DNA from: a virus
Direction: 5' to 3' (one strand)
IMG/VR virus record: IMGVR_UViG_3300042894_006439
Location: 1-56,556 of that record
Length of the DNA stretch: 56,556 nt
In this document: in pieces, positions 1-7,984 of the stretch
How the letters are laid out: the number at the start of each line of letters is the position of its first letter
How positions within the stretch are numbered: position 1 is the first letter of the stretch
The notes under the pieces: model-generated
What the model saw: the letters and a program-made list of their open reading frames with translations, nothing else
Databases searched by the model: none
What the model was told of the DNA's origin: nothing
Position numbers and translations under genes: made by a program

Positions 1-146
1 TAACTTCTTGCAATCTCACCAACCATATAAGTTTTTTTTCCTCTAAAAAAGTCAAATGTTTTATAATACATTATGTGTCTTACTAAACCAATTTCACCAG
101 TTTCTTTAACTCTTACTTGGTCACCTACTTCAATTTCTCTAATCAT
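1..146 (-). CDS. Hypothetical protein, 3' end cut by window edge
   Basis: A reading frame starts at an ATG (complement of 144-146) and runs off the left edge without a stop. The visible 48 residues begin MIREIEVGDQVRVKETGEIG and look like the start of a small beta-rich KOW or SH3-like domain (a G-D-x-V-R-V pattern followed by a glycine turn). Its start overlaps the stop region of the next upstream minus gene (stop at 139-141), so the two are probably translationally coupled. The function is unknown. The KOW resemblance is shared with the neighbouring gene, which hints at a local duplication. Confidence 0.6.
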   Translation of the reverse strand, partial: MIREIEVGDQVRVKETGEIGLVRHIMYYKTFDFFRGKKTYMVGEIARS

Positions 147-498
147 TTAGTAACTGATTTAATTTATAATCTCTTTCATCATCTTTATCTACAAAATCTA
201 ATTCTTCTTCACAAAACCAATGAGGTATTACATTTGGTATTTGTAAATACTTATTAGGATAACTAGATAGTTCAATATAGTAATAGTTGTCACCTTTTTT
301 AGTTTTACTTTTTACTACAAATCCTTCTCTACCTTTTAGACCATCCCATTCACGAGTTAAAACTCTAATCTTATTACCCTTTGAGAACTTGAAATTGTTT
401 TCTGTATTTGAATACTGCAAGGTCTTTGGCTTTCGCTTCAATCTCTGTATCAAAGTCAAGACCAAATGTTTTAATTTCTTCATAAATGTAATCTGCAT
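139..498 (-). CDS. Small KOW/SH3-like hypothetical protein
   Basis: Up to 119 residues. The middle part (KGNKIRVLTREWDGLKGREG) has the G-x-x-I-R-V...G-x-x-G pattern of KOW or SH3-like nucleic-acid or ribosome-associated domains, and the C-terminus is acidic. The start is uncertain. ATG codons exist only at 498 and 483, which makes the first 35-40 residues overlap the 3' end of the UvdE gene in another frame, and no standard start lies closer to the UvdE stop at 374. The basic N-terminal segment may therefore be real or an artefact. It lies downstream of the repair nuclease and just upstream of another small KOW-like frame. No function can be assigned. Confidence 0.55.
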   Translation of the reverse strand: MQITFMKKLKHLVLTLIQRLKRKPKTLQYSNTENNFKFSKGNKIRVLTREWDGLKGREGFVVKSKTKKGDNYYYIELSSYPNKYLQIPNVIPHWFCEEELDFVDKDDERDYKLNQLLND

Positions 499-1297
499 GT
501 GCTGTATTTTTACCTGATGCGTCTTCTAGTGTTTTCGGTGAACTCATATGAGTTAGTACTCTTGTTTTCCAAGTAGAGTGTGCTAATCTTAAAGCTTCTT
601 CCATAGTTTGATCTTGTGGACCATAGTTATAGTGGTGCTGGTCAAACGTAATTGGAATACCAATAACTTGATAAACCCAATCATATAACATTTTAACAGA
701 GTATTGGTTTGCACCATCATCATTCTCTACAACTAATCTTTTCTTACAAGACTCTGATAAGTTTTCAAACTCTTTACAAAATCTTTCTGCTGCCAACTCT
801 CTGGTTGGTTGAGTAGTATTGATATGAATGTTGATTGGATAGAATGTAGTTTGATCTAATTCCATCAAATCCATAAGTTCTGCGTGTTTGTTTAACTCAC
901 TAATAGTTTTTTGAACTACTGATGGATTCTCACTTGCAAGTACATTGAAGGGACCAGGATGGTACGATACACGTATACCGTGGTCTTTTACTTTCTTACC
1001 GATAAGTTTTAAGTAAGTATGAATTGCAGGAAACTTTGGTAGATCACTGAACTCATATTCTGACATCCAAGGAAAGGAGTCACTTGACATTCGATAAATG
1101 TAAATGTTATTTTTAATGTTATACTCTAATAATTTTAAAGTATCTTTTAGATTTTCAATAACTAATTCTGACACATAAGGAAGACCTTTTGCATCAAATG
1201 TTCTACGAACCATACCTCGGTTCACTGTTACGAATTCTTTCTTTTTCTTATCTGCATTTACTCCCATAGAGATGCAACAATAGCCTATATTCTTCAT
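374..1297 (-). CDS. uvdE: UV damage endonuclease UvdE/UvsE
   Basis: 307 residues, the usual length of bacterial UvdE. The enzyme is a TIM-barrel, metal-dependent nuclease that nicks DNA 5' of UV photoproducts and starts alternative excision repair. The start MKNIGYCCISMGVN is typical of the family, as are RMSSDSFPW (about residues 89-97), VSYHPGPFNVLAS with its metal-ligand histidine (about 130-142), INIHINTT, LVVENDD (about 208-214) with its acidic ligand, and ITFDQHHYN (about 236-244). All expected metal-binding His, Glu and Asp positions appear present, so it should be active. A TATCTTTG box lies 4 bases before the ATG (complement 1302-1309), which suggests an almost leaderless, host-polymerase-read early message. 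Phage T4 uses DenV for the same task; this phage carries a non-homologous alternative. Confidence 0.9.
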   Translation of the reverse strand: MKNIGYCCISMGVNADKKKKEFVTVNRGMVRRTFDAKGLPYVSELVIENLKDTLKLLEYNIKNNIYIYRMSSDSFPWMSEYEFSDLPKFPAIHTYLKLIGKKVKDHGIRVSYHPGPFNVLASENPSVVQKTISELNKHAELMDLMELDQTTFYPINIHINTTQPTRELAAERFCKEFENLSESCKKRLVVENDDGANQYSVKMLYDWVYQVIGIPITFDQHHYNYGPQDQTMEEALRLAHSTWKTRVLTHMSSPKTLEDASGKNTAHADYIYEEIKTFGLDFDTEIEAKAKDLAVFKYRKQFQVLKG

Positions 1298-1301
1298 TTT
1301 A

Positions 1302-1309
1302 CAAAGATA
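1302..1309 (-). promoter_or_regulatory. Bacteroidota-type -7 box (TATCTTTG) before uvdE
   Basis: Read on the minus strand the sequence is TATCTTTG, matching the Bacteroidota sigma consensus TAnnTTTG. It ends 4 bases before the UvdE ATG, so transcription would begin at or beside the start codon. No clear TTTG at -33 is seen. The same octamer occurs at 15027-15034 and 18350-18357 on the minus strand. Confidence 0.5.
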
Positions 1310-1415
1310 TGGATTTTTTTTAATTTTTTTAATTTTTTTACTATAAAAAGTCCACTATATTTTATAAGGGGTTTACTTAAATCCAGTCAAAAGTTGACTT
1401 TTTTTTAATTTTTTA

Positions 1416-1427
1416 TTTAATATATAA
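1416..1427 (+). promoter_or_regulatory. Late-type promoter box TTTAATATATAA
   Basis: TTTAATATATAA stands 2 bases before the ATG at 1430. The same box recurs before many plus-strand genes (11660, 18367, 21038, 22202, 28408, 47019) and resembles the T4 late promoter TATAAATA. If transcription starts 6-7 bases after the box, the first ATG (1430) would be at the very 5' end, and the in-frame ATG at 1454 could be the working start. Confidence 0.5.
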
Positions 1428-1429
1428 CT

Positions 1430-3376
1430 ATGAAAAAAAATATCAACCAACCAATGAAAAAAATCTTAACCTTTATGGTAGGATTGTTCTTGTTATGTAG
1501 TTTTTCTACATTTGCACAGACTTGTCCTACGGCTCCTGGAACAGGAGTTTATGTTATGTTTGACAGTACTTACCCAGTTGGGTCAATTACTGCAGGGGAA
1601 ACTCATGTTAGAATGTGTTATGCTAACACTACTTCTACAAAAGTTTCAGGGGTTCAGTTTAGAGTATGGTACGACAAAAATGCATTTAACGGAGATGCAC
1701 CAGTCGTAACTTCTTTAAACACAACGTTCCCACAAAGTTTACAATATGTTACCAACGTTTCTGAAGGTAGCATTACAATTACCATTGTTTATACAGGTTC
1801 GTCATCTACTTTTACGATTCCTGATGGACAGTTATTTGATTTGAAATTAACTCACTCACCTAACTTCCAAAACTTTTCTGGTACAAACCCTATTGCCAAT
1901 ATGGCAGTAACTGGTGTAACTCCATTTCCGAATGGTGCATCAGATATAAATGGTATAGACACTAACTTAGTAGTTCATAACTATGGTGGGGTTTTCCAAC
2001 AACAAATGTTTGCTTACTCTGGTAACTTTAAAACAGTTACAGGAGCAGGTGCTAAAAACATTCCAGTTGTATTACAGAAAAAAGCAACAACTGCTTCTAC
2101 TTGGACAGACGTAACTACAGTTACTACTGATATAAATGGTGCTTTTGCTTTTAATGAACCAATTGACGTATCTTACTATGATGTAAGAGTACACGTTCAA
2201 GGTGATGTACTTCCGTTTGGTAACATCGTAACAACTGCAGATGCACAAAAAGCTAATGATATAGTTGTTGGAATGGCAACTCCTACTGGATTTGATTTCT
2301 ACTCTGCTGACGTAAATGGTTCTAACACTATTACTATTGCTGACGTTTACTCTATCTTTGGTAGAATTGCTGGTAGATTTACTACTTGGCCAAATAGCGT
2401 TAAAGATGTATTATTCTTTAGTGAAACTGAATACAACACAATTAACACTTCGCCAACTAACTTGAGATCTACAATTCCTGGTGTAACTATATTTGACAAA
2501 GTTGTTTTACCAGATGATCCACACACAGGAGTTAATTACTATGTATTAGGTGCAGGAGATGCTAACAACACAGGTTTCCAAATGGCTCGTATGGTGCCAA
2601 TTGAAATTGCTAACCCAGCAAATGCTCCTTATCACATAATTGACAAAACTATCGAATTCGATAATGTGAATAGAGAAATTGAATTGAACTTACCTACTTT
2701 AAATAACATTCAAGAAGGTAACTTAATCAATGTTCCTGTAAAAGTACTTTCTGCAAATCACCTTTTAGGTTCTATGCAATTCGGAGTATGGTATGATCAA
2801 TCCCTTTTAGATTTTAAAGGGATTGAAAGTACAACTTCAGTTTCAAGATGGATTTCTTACACTAACCCTGAAGAAAACATTATTGACTGGGGTGGATATG
2901 ATGCTTTCGGTGGATTAGACTTAGTTAAAAATAATGATGTGGCATTCACATTACAATTTGTTGCAAAACAACCACAGTCTAACTGGGGAACTTCTCCTTT
3001 AGTAGTTACTCGTAAAGCAGCAGGTGATGCACAAGCTCGTGATTTCAACATTAGACCAACAGATGGTTTAGTAGTTATCAATAAAATGAACAATGGTTCT
3101 TTAGTTGATCTAGATAAAGATTCAATGATCGTTTATCCTAACCCAACTAATGGAATGATTACAATTGCTTTTAGTGTTACAAAAGGAACTAAAGCTAATT
3201 TAGGAGTATATGACATCAATGGTAAAAAATGTATTGATGTTATATCAGATAATTTTCCAAAAGGAAAATATAGCTACACAGTTGATTTAGGTATTGTTTC
3301 TGAAGGAACTTATATCGCAGTTTTATCACAAGATACTAATAAACAATTAGTAGCAGAAAAAATAATCAAACAATAA
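1430..3376 (+). CDS. Secreted cohesin-like protein with T9SS C-terminal sorting domain
   Basis: 648 residues. A signal peptide ends at about residue 29 (core MKKILTFMVGLFLLCSFSTF, then AQ). Two cohesin-like or Ig-like beta modules follow (about 40-165, GVQFRVWYDKNAF; about 425-545, GSMQFGVWYDQSLLDF). Between them is a carboxypeptidase-regulatory-like stretch and a dockerin-like EF segment (SADVNGSNTITIADV, about 288-302). The last 85 residues are a Por/T9SS type A sorting domain (VYPNPTNG, LGVYDINGKK, EGTYIAVLS, KIIKQ), which in Bacteroidota sends cargo across the outer membrane and is then removed. The product is therefore predicted to reach the host surface through the host's own T9SS. The start may be 1430 or 1454; the latter gives a cleaner signal peptide. 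The next gene begins in an ATG overlapping the stop. Confidence 0.85.
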   Translation: MKKNINQPMKKILTFMVGLFLLCSFSTFAQTCPTAPGTGVYVMFDSTYPVGSITAGETHVRMCYANTTSTKVSGVQFRVWYDKNAFNGDAPVVTSLNTTFPQSLQYVTNVSEGSITITIVYTGSSSTFTIPDGQLFDLKLTHSPNFQNFSGTNPIANMAVTGVTPFPNGASDINGIDTNLVVHNYGGVFQQQMFAYSGNFKTVTGAGAKNIPVVLQKKATTASTWTDVTTVTTDINGAFAFNEPIDVSYYDVRVHVQGDVLPFGNIVTTADAQKANDIVVGMATPTGFDFYSADVNGSNTITIADVYSIFGRIAGRFTTWPNSVKDVLFFSETEYNTINTSPTNLRSTIPGVTIFDKVVLPDDPHTGVNYYVLGAGDANNTGFQMARMVPIEIANPANAPYHIIDKTIEFDNVNREIELNLPTLNNIQEGNLINVPVKVLSANHLLGSMQFGVWYDQSLLDFKGIESTTSVSRWISYTNPEENIIDWGGYDAFGGLDLVKNNDVAFTLQFVAKQPQSNWGTSPLVVTRKAAGDAQARDFNIRPTDGLVVINKMNNGSLVDLDKDSMIVYPNPTNGMITIAFSVTKGTKANLGVYDINGKKCIDVISDNFPKGKYSYTVDLGIVSEGTYIAVLSQDTNKQLVAEKIIKQ

Positions 3377-3729
3377 TGAGTTTAAAAACATTCTTAGGTG
3401 GAAGTAGTGAGTATGTAAAAGTAGATGATAAAAATCGTTTTTACTTTATGCTACAACAAATGCAATCTAATCGTTGGAGAATAACAGCAATCGTATTAGG
3501 ATTATTCTTTATGATTATTATGGGAATAAATTCTGGTATATTCTTTGGAGTAACAGTAGGAGAAGATTGGAAAGAGTTATTACTTATTCTTTTAGGTGCA
3601 TTTGTAGGAAATCTTAATAAAGTAGTTGACTATTGGTTCAACTCAGAAGATAGAGATAAAATGCTTATTCAGAAAGTAGATGAGGAAGATGGTGTTACAC
3701 TATCTAACACAGCTGATACTGAACAATAA
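3376..3729 (+). CDS. Small two-helix membrane protein, possible holin
   Basis: 117 residues. Two hydrophobic segments are visible: about residues 37-57 (AIVLGLFFMIIMGINSGIFF) and 68-80 (LLLILLGAFVGNL). They are followed by a charged cytoplasmic-type tail (DYWFNSEDRDKMLIQKVDEEDG). The start overlaps the previous stop (TAATG at 3374-3378), so it is translationally coupled to the T9SS cargo gene. Length, two helices and a charged tail fit a holin or another small phage membrane protein, but nothing proves lysis function. Its position at the head of an envelope-protein operon also fits an export helper. Confidence 0.7.
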   Translation: MSLKTFLGGSSEYVKVDDKNRFYFMLQQMQSNRWRITAIVLGLFFMIIMGINSGIFFGVTVGEDWKELLLILLGAFVGNLNKVVDYWFNSEDRDKMLIQKVDEEDGVTLSNTADTEQ

Positions 3730-3744
3730 AATAAAAATAAAATT

Positions 3745-4065
3745 ATGTCAGAAGAAACACAAGATCATAATGATGGATCATGGTCAGGATTAAAGAAAAC
3801 AATAATCGGAGGATTAACAACTTTAATCACAGCAGGTGGAGTTTGGATATCAACTCAATTATTTGGTGGGCAATCAGAAGATGAAGAGAAACCAAAAACA
3901 GAAGTTGCCGCACCAGCACCAGTTGTAGTTAATTTAACTAACAACAACACTAATCAACAAAAACAACAAGGTGGTGGTACAACAACTATCATTAAAGAAA
4001 AAACTGTTGAGAAAGCTACACCAGCTGTAACACCGGCTAAACCAAAAGAAGAAGAACCTTGGTAA
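3745..4065 (+). CDS. Single-pass membrane protein with Pro/Ala/Gln-rich tail
   Basis: 106 residues. A weakly hydrophobic segment (TIIGGLTTLITAGGVWIS, about 19-36) is followed by an acidic stretch and then low-complexity sequence rich in Pro, Ala, Asn and Gln (PAPVVVNLTNNNTNQQKQQG, then KATPAVTPAKPKEEEPW). The design is a membrane anchor plus an extended periplasm-spanning tail. This would fit a spanin-like or envelope-bridging role next to the putative holin, but no family is recognised. A terminator follows at 4081-4113, which closes this transcription unit. Confidence 0.7.
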   Translation: MSEETQDHNDGSWSGLKKTIIGGLTTLITAGGVWISTQLFGGQSEDEEKPKTEVAAPAPVVVNLTNNNTNQQKQQGGGTTTIIKEKTVEKATPAVTPAKPKEEEPW

Positions 4066-4080
4066 AAAACCAAAAATAAA

Positions 4081-4113
4081 AAAGGGATGGTTTTAAACCA
4101 TCTCTTTTTTTTT
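4081..4113 (+). terminator. Intrinsic terminator
   Basis: Hairpin GATGGTT-TTA-AACCATC, extended by flanking A/G and T/C pairs and followed by a run of T's. It ends the 1430-4065 unit and separates it from the CsgG-like gene. Confidence 0.8.
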
Positions 4114-4133
4114 CTAAAAAATAAAAAAATGTA

Positions 4134-4844
4134 ATGAAAAACCTACTATTATTTATAATATTTTCTCTTATAGGATTATCAGCAACTGCTCAAGTTATTG
4201 GTAGTACTAAAACAGAATCTTATCAAGCAGAATTTGAGAAAAAACAATCTATCAATGTTGTTGCTGACTATGATGGTGAACCAATTCCAGTACAAGTACT
4301 TTCAATTGGTATCAATGATGATGTTTATGCAATGTACCCAGAACTTAAAGATAAAAGAGTTGGATTAGGAGTTGCAAACATCGTATTAGAATACTTAGAG
4401 ATGACAAATCGTTTTGTATTTACAGAAGATAAAAATGAAATCAAACAAAAAATGATTGCTCAAGATAAGGCATCTGCAAAGGGTATATCATCAAATGAGA
4501 TTAAAGTGAAGGGTAATGTCCTTTTAGCAAAATACTTTGTTTATATCGAAGTATATGACTTCTCTGTATCTGATGAAGAAGAACTTACTGTTGGTTCTGC
4601 AGAGTTAAAACAAAAAACTATACTTGGTCTTCAAGTTAGATTCGTTGATGCACAAACTGGAGAAGTTATTACTGGTTCAGGAACAAGTGAAGCGGTTACT
4701 ATAAAGAAAGCAACTTTACTTGATGGTGTTGATGAAGTTAAATTTAATCAATCAACTATTGGTATTACAACAAAGAAATCTCTTGAAACCGCTGCTTCAA
4801 GAATTATATCAAAAATGATTAAAAAAGGAGTATTCACTAAATAA
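4134..4844 (+). CDS. CsgG-like outer-membrane secretion channel protein
   Basis: 236 residues. A signal peptide (MKNLLLFIIFSLIGLSATAQ) is followed by a CsgG/HfaB-type domain: VGLGVANIVLEYLEMTNRF (about 75-93), then DKASAKGISSNE, LAKYFVYIEVYDF and LGLQVRFVDAQTGEVI (about 163-178), and a final amphipathic helix. CsgG forms the nonameric pore that exports curli subunits. Curli-type CsgG is a lipoprotein, but no lipobox cysteine is seen here, so anchoring differs. CsgG homologues are known in other phages, with unclear roles. The next gene overlaps its end (TAATG at 4842-4846) and encodes a large exported repeat protein, the obvious candidate partner. Confidence 0.75.
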   Translation: MKNLLLFIIFSLIGLSATAQVIGSTKTESYQAEFEKKQSINVVADYDGEPIPVQVLSIGINDDVYAMYPELKDKRVGLGVANIVLEYLEMTNRFVFTEDKNEIKQKMIAQDKASAKGISSNEIKVKGNVLLAKYFVYIEVYDFSVSDEEELTVGSAELKQKTILGLQVRFVDAQTGEVITGSGTSEAVTIKKATLLDGVDEVKFNQSTIGITTKKSLETAASRIISKMIKKGVFTK

Positions 4845-7057
4845 TGAAAAAATTACTTACATTACTTTTTATATTAGTAGGTCTAACTAGTTTTGCACAA
4901 GCTAGTTATGACTATACTTATATTGAACCCTGTTCTGGTAAGTCAAAGTCTTTGACTATACCTATTGGAGCACCGGGTAGTAATGTAACTGTAAATTACT
5001 ATGGAAATGTTGCGACATTTAATAGTGTGGATTTTAATAATGGTGTATTCCAAAATTGGATGAATAATATTGCGGGAACTAATACAGGTCAGCCGTGTGA
5101 TCAAATAGCAACTATTTTAACAAATAATATAAATATGACTGTTACTCAGAATGTTATTAGTACTGTTATAAATGTTGCTACTATAACAAATATGATGAGT
5201 GATCTTCTATCAGATGTTGGTGGTGTGATGTCAGGTGACTTAGCCAATGCGTTAAATAATAGTGAGAATAGTGAATCAGAAAAGGAAGATAAGAAAAATT
5301 CTAATATGAGTTCTACTAATGTTTCAACCAATTCAAGTTCTACTAATGGTTCTACTGGTTCAACTAACGGTGGTTCTACTAATGTTTCAACCAATTCAAG
5401 TTCTAATGGTTCTACTAATGTTTCAACCAATTCAAGTTCTACTAACGGTTCTAATGGTTCTACTAACGGTGGTTCTACTAATGGTTCTACTAACGGTTCT
5501 AATGGTTCTACTAATGTTTCAACCAATTCAAGTTCTACTAACGGTTCTAATGGTTCTACTAATGGTTCTACTAATGGTTCTACTAACGGTTCTAATGGTT
5601 CTACTAATGGTTCTACTAACAGTTCTAATGGTTCAACCAATTCAAGTTCTACTAATGGTTCTACTAATGGTTCTACTAACGGTTCTAATGGTTCTACTAA
5701 TGGTTCTACTAATGGTTCTACTAATGGTTCAACCAATTCAAGTTCTACTAATGGTTCTAATGGTTCTACTAACGGTTCTAATGATTCAACTAATTCAAGT
5801 TCTACTAATGGTTCTAATGGTTCTAATGGTTCTACTAACGGTTCTAATGGTTCTACTAACGGTTCTAATGGTTCTACTAACGGTTCTAATGGTTCTACTA
5901 ATGGTTCTACTAATGGTTCAACCAATTCAAGTTCTACTAATGGTTCTACTAATGGTTCTACTAACAGTTCTAATGATTCAACCAATTCAAGTTCTACTAA
6001 TGGTTCTAATGGTTCTACTAATTCAAGTTCAACTAACGGTTCAACCAATTCAAGTTCTACTAATGGTTCTAATGGTTCTACTAACAGTTCTAATGATTCA
6101 ACCAATTCAAGTTCTACTAATGGTTCTACTAATGGTTCTACTAATGGTTCAACTAATGGTTCTACTAATGGTTCAACTAGTCCAAATGTATCAACTGATA
6201 GTTCTACATCAACTACAACTACTCAAAACGGTTCTGGATCAGGTTCAACAGCGAATGCTGTTTCAAATGCTGAAGACAATTCAAAAGGAGAAGATAAAAA
6301 AGATGATCCAAAGAATACTTCAAGTAGTTCAAGTTCTCTTAATACGTCAACTACTATTGCGACTGCTGAAGATAATACAAGTTCTGGTGGTAAGGGAAAT
6401 AAAAGTGAGAAGAAAACGGGTTCTATGATTGGAACTGGTGATATTGTTGTAATGAAAAGTGCAGAGGACCCTACTGCAAAAAATCAAGTTAGATTAACAA
6501 GTTCATTAACTAAGGCAAACACTGATAACACAAGAGTTAAAGGAGTATTGGCAAACTTTACGTCAGTAGTAAATAATACAAACGTTACTTTCTATAAGGC
6601 TTGGGTATTTAAAAAGTCTAAACTAACTTTCATTGCAGCAAACTCATCAATGATGAACTTTGAAAAAGATTTCTTTAATACAACTACTACAATTGTTTCT
6701 AAAAGATACAGAGGTAACTGGAAAAAACTAACTACGATGGCCGGTTTAAACTATACATTCGGTAATTATGGTGATGCAAAGTTTATGAATGTCTCTGCAA
6801 TTGGTGGTGGTTTTTACTCTTATAATATAAATAAAAAAATATCAGGTTCAGTCTTGATTATTGGTGTGTACTCACCATTCACACAATTCTATGATGGTAG
6901 ATGGTGGGAAAGTAGTACACTTATCGTTCCTTATTCTACCTGGGATTATAAAATTACAAAGACATTTAAGTTTAATGTAAGTTTCTCAGGAGTATATGAA
7001 ATGAATAAAAACATGTTAAACTATCAAGTTTTAACAGGTGGAAAAATAATGTTTTAA
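4844..7057 (+). CDS. Large exported Ser/Thr/Asn/Gly repeat protein with barrel-like C-terminus
   Basis: 737 residues. A signal peptide (MKKLLTLLFILVGLTSFAQA) comes first, then an N-terminal domain of about 135 residues with two cysteine-containing segments. A low-complexity region from about 156 to 447 is built of STNG, SNG, STNSS and NVSTNSS units. A charged linker follows, then about 200 residues of alternating, aromatic-rich strands (from about 530) ending in LLNYQVLTGGKIMF-like sequence, as in outer-membrane beta-barrels. It is likely a surface-exposed stalk on an outer-membrane base. It is coupled to the CsgG-like gene upstream and lies 1 base from the next gene. The repeat DNA should be unstable in length. 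The function is not known; adhesion, superinfection exclusion or receptor masking are possible. Confidence 0.8.
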   Translation: MKKLLTLLFILVGLTSFAQASYDYTYIEPCSGKSKSLTIPIGAPGSNVTVNYYGNVATFNSVDFNNGVFQNWMNNIAGTNTGQPCDQIATILTNNINMTVTQNVISTVINVATITNMMSDLLSDVGGVMSGDLANALNNSENSESEKEDKKNSNMSSTNVSTNSSSTNGSTGSTNGGSTNVSTNSSSNGSTNVSTNSSSTNGSNGSTNGGSTNGSTNGSNGSTNVSTNSSSTNGSNGSTNGSTNGSTNGSNGSTNGSTNSSNGSTNSSSTNGSTNGSTNGSNGSTNGSTNGSTNGSTNSSSTNGSNGSTNGSNDSTNSSSTNGSNGSNGSTNGSNGSTNGSNGSTNGSNGSTNGSTNGSTNSSSTNGSTNGSTNSSNDSTNSSSTNGSNGSTNSSSTNGSTNSSSTNGSNGSTNSSNDSTNSSSTNGSTNGSTNGSTNGSTNGSTSPNVSTDSSTSTTTTQNGSGSGSTANAVSNAEDNSKGEDKKDDPKNTSSSSSSLNTSTTIATAEDNTSSGGKGNKSEKKTGSMIGTGDIVVMKSAEDPTAKNQVRLTSSLTKANTDNTRVKGVLANFTSVVNNTNVTFYKAWVFKKSKLTFIAANSSMMNFEKDFFNTTTTIVSKRYRGNWKKLTTMAGLNYTFGNYGDAKFMNVSAIGGGFYSYNINKKISGSVLIIGVYSPFTQFYDGRWWESSTLIVPYSTWDYKITKTFKFNVSFSGVYEMNKNMLNYQVLTGGKIMF
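5312..6186 (+). repeat. Degenerate tandem repeat, 12/9-base units (TCTACTAATGGT and TCTAATGGT)
   Basis: About 875 bases of imperfect tandem repeats encode Ser-Thr-Asn-Gly and Ser-Asn-Gly units, with recurring longer blocks (TCAACCAATTCAAGTTCTAC). All unit lengths are multiples of three, so gain or loss of units changes protein length without breaking the frame. This is a likely recombination and slippage hotspot and a place where short-read assembly may be wrong. Confidence 0.95.
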
Positions 7058-7058
7058 T

Positions 7059-7505
7059 ATGAAAAAAATAGTATTAGTATCAGTAGCCTTATTTTTAATG
7101 GCATTTACAAAACCTTGTTACACAGTAACAGAAATTAAGTCATCAGTTGATGCACCAGAAATGAAAAAGGAAAGAGTAGTTTTTGGTATTAAACAAATTA
7201 CAGAAGAAGTTTTATCAGAAAACTTTGATTTATGTCAAGATGGTAAACCAATTGTGGTAGAGATAGTTAGTATTGAAGCACCAACAGTTGGTATGTCTAT
7301 TGGTCCATTTATGAAAGTAAGTAAAGATACTGAAGTTAAAGTTAAAATTACAAAAGATGGTGAAGAATTTGAAGGAGTAGGAACTGCAAAAACATCAGTG
7401 ACTGCAACATTCATTGATTTGAATGATGAAAATTTACCATTTAATAAAACCTCATTTGCTGGGGCATTAAAAAAAAGTATAGAAGATGCAGTTTATAAAA
7501 TGTAA
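7059..7505 (+). CDS. Exported hypothetical protein
   Basis: 148 residues. It has an N-terminal signal-like segment (MKKIVLVSVALFLMAFTKP) with a cysteine at residue 20. The body is probably all periplasmic (VVFGIKQITEEVLSEN; KPIVVEIVSIEAPTVG; KVKITKDGEEFEGVGTAKTS), and its alternating strands followed by a C-terminal helix recall small outer-membrane-associated assembly factors. No family is recognised with confidence. It begins 1 base after the repeat-protein gene and its end overlaps the start of the next gene by 20 bases, so it belongs to the CsgG-like operon and may be an accessory of that export system. Confidence 0.75.
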   Translation: MKKIVLVSVALFLMAFTKPCYTVTEIKSSVDAPEMKKERVVFGIKQITEEVLSENFDLCQDGKPIVVEIVSIEAPTVGMSIGPFMKVSKDTEVKVKITKDGEEFEGVGTAKTSVTATFIDLNDENLPFNKTSFAGALKKSIEDAVYKM

Positions 7506-7974
7506 ATTATTTTTACTTATACTATTATTTTCTTTTACCGTATCAGCACAAATAAAAGTTGATAGAGCTGGTGATTTTTGGGACTTAGAGATTAAAAAAT
7601 CTTTAATACAAATTGAGAAGATAGATCCATTTATGTATGATTATGTAAAAACAAATGTAGATAGAATTAGTGTTTGGAATGGTGATTTTAATTCATTTGA
7701 AGTTATCAATGGTGAGAGAGTTATATTTATATCATCTAAGAATTTTGGAAGAGGATCTATAAATAATTTATCTTCTACTATTATCCATGAATCTTATCAT
7801 ATTGCACATAGAGAAGAACATAACTCAGTTTGTAGTGAAGAAATGCATGCTTATTTATTTGAACTAAACTTTTTATTTAAGATAAAAGACGTTGAAACTT
7901 GGTTAGTTGAGTTTGTTTATAATAAAGCTATGGAGTATAGAACAATGATAGAAAAAGGTACTTGTAATAAGTAA
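7486..7974 (+). CDS. Secreted HExxH metallopeptidase-like protein
   Basis: 162 residues. A signal peptide (KLFLLILLFSFTVSAQ) is followed by a compact domain with STIIHESYHIAHREEH (about 97-112). This contains an HExxH zinc motif (H101-E102-x-x-H105) in a helix, followed by SEEMHAYLFEL, which could supply a third ligand. This is the arrangement of small gluzincin-type peptidases. It lacks obvious propeptide or substrate domains. The start overlaps the previous gene by 20 bases, so it is co-translated with the envelope module, suggesting processing of a surface or periplasmic target. Proteolytic activity is inferred only from the motif. Confidence 0.7.
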   Translation: MQFIKCKLFLLILLFSFTVSAQIKVDRAGDFWDLEIKKSLIQIEKIDPFMYDYVKTNVDRISVWNGDFNSFEVINGERVIFISSKNFGRGSINNLSSTIIHESYHIAHREEHNSVCSEEMHAYLFELNFLFKIKDVETWLVEFVYNKAMEYRTMIEKGTCNK

Positions 7975-7980
7975 TATATA
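7972..7980 (+). promoter_or_regulatory. Late-type box TAATATATA
   Basis: TAATATATA ends 4 bases before the ATG at 7985, the same close spacing as at 26348-26357. It partly overlaps the stop of the metallopeptidase-like gene (7972-7974). It probably gives separate late transcription of the next gene. Confidence 0.4.
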
Positions 7981-7984
7981 GTAT

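Noticed and set aside
5146-6105. Long open frame antisense to the repeat region (Glu-Pro-Leu-Val repeats)
   Set aside because: The 12/9-base repeats contain no stops in several frames, so long shadow frames arise by periodicity. The real frame has a signal peptide and folded ends.
5312-6186. Possible CRISPR array
   Set aside because: Repeats are contiguous, with no unique spacers, and encode protein.
5319-6428. Second plus-strand open frame over the repeats (Leu-Val-Met repeats)
   Set aside because: Same cause as the antisense frame: it is a shifted reading of the repeat DNA with no start context or folded domain.
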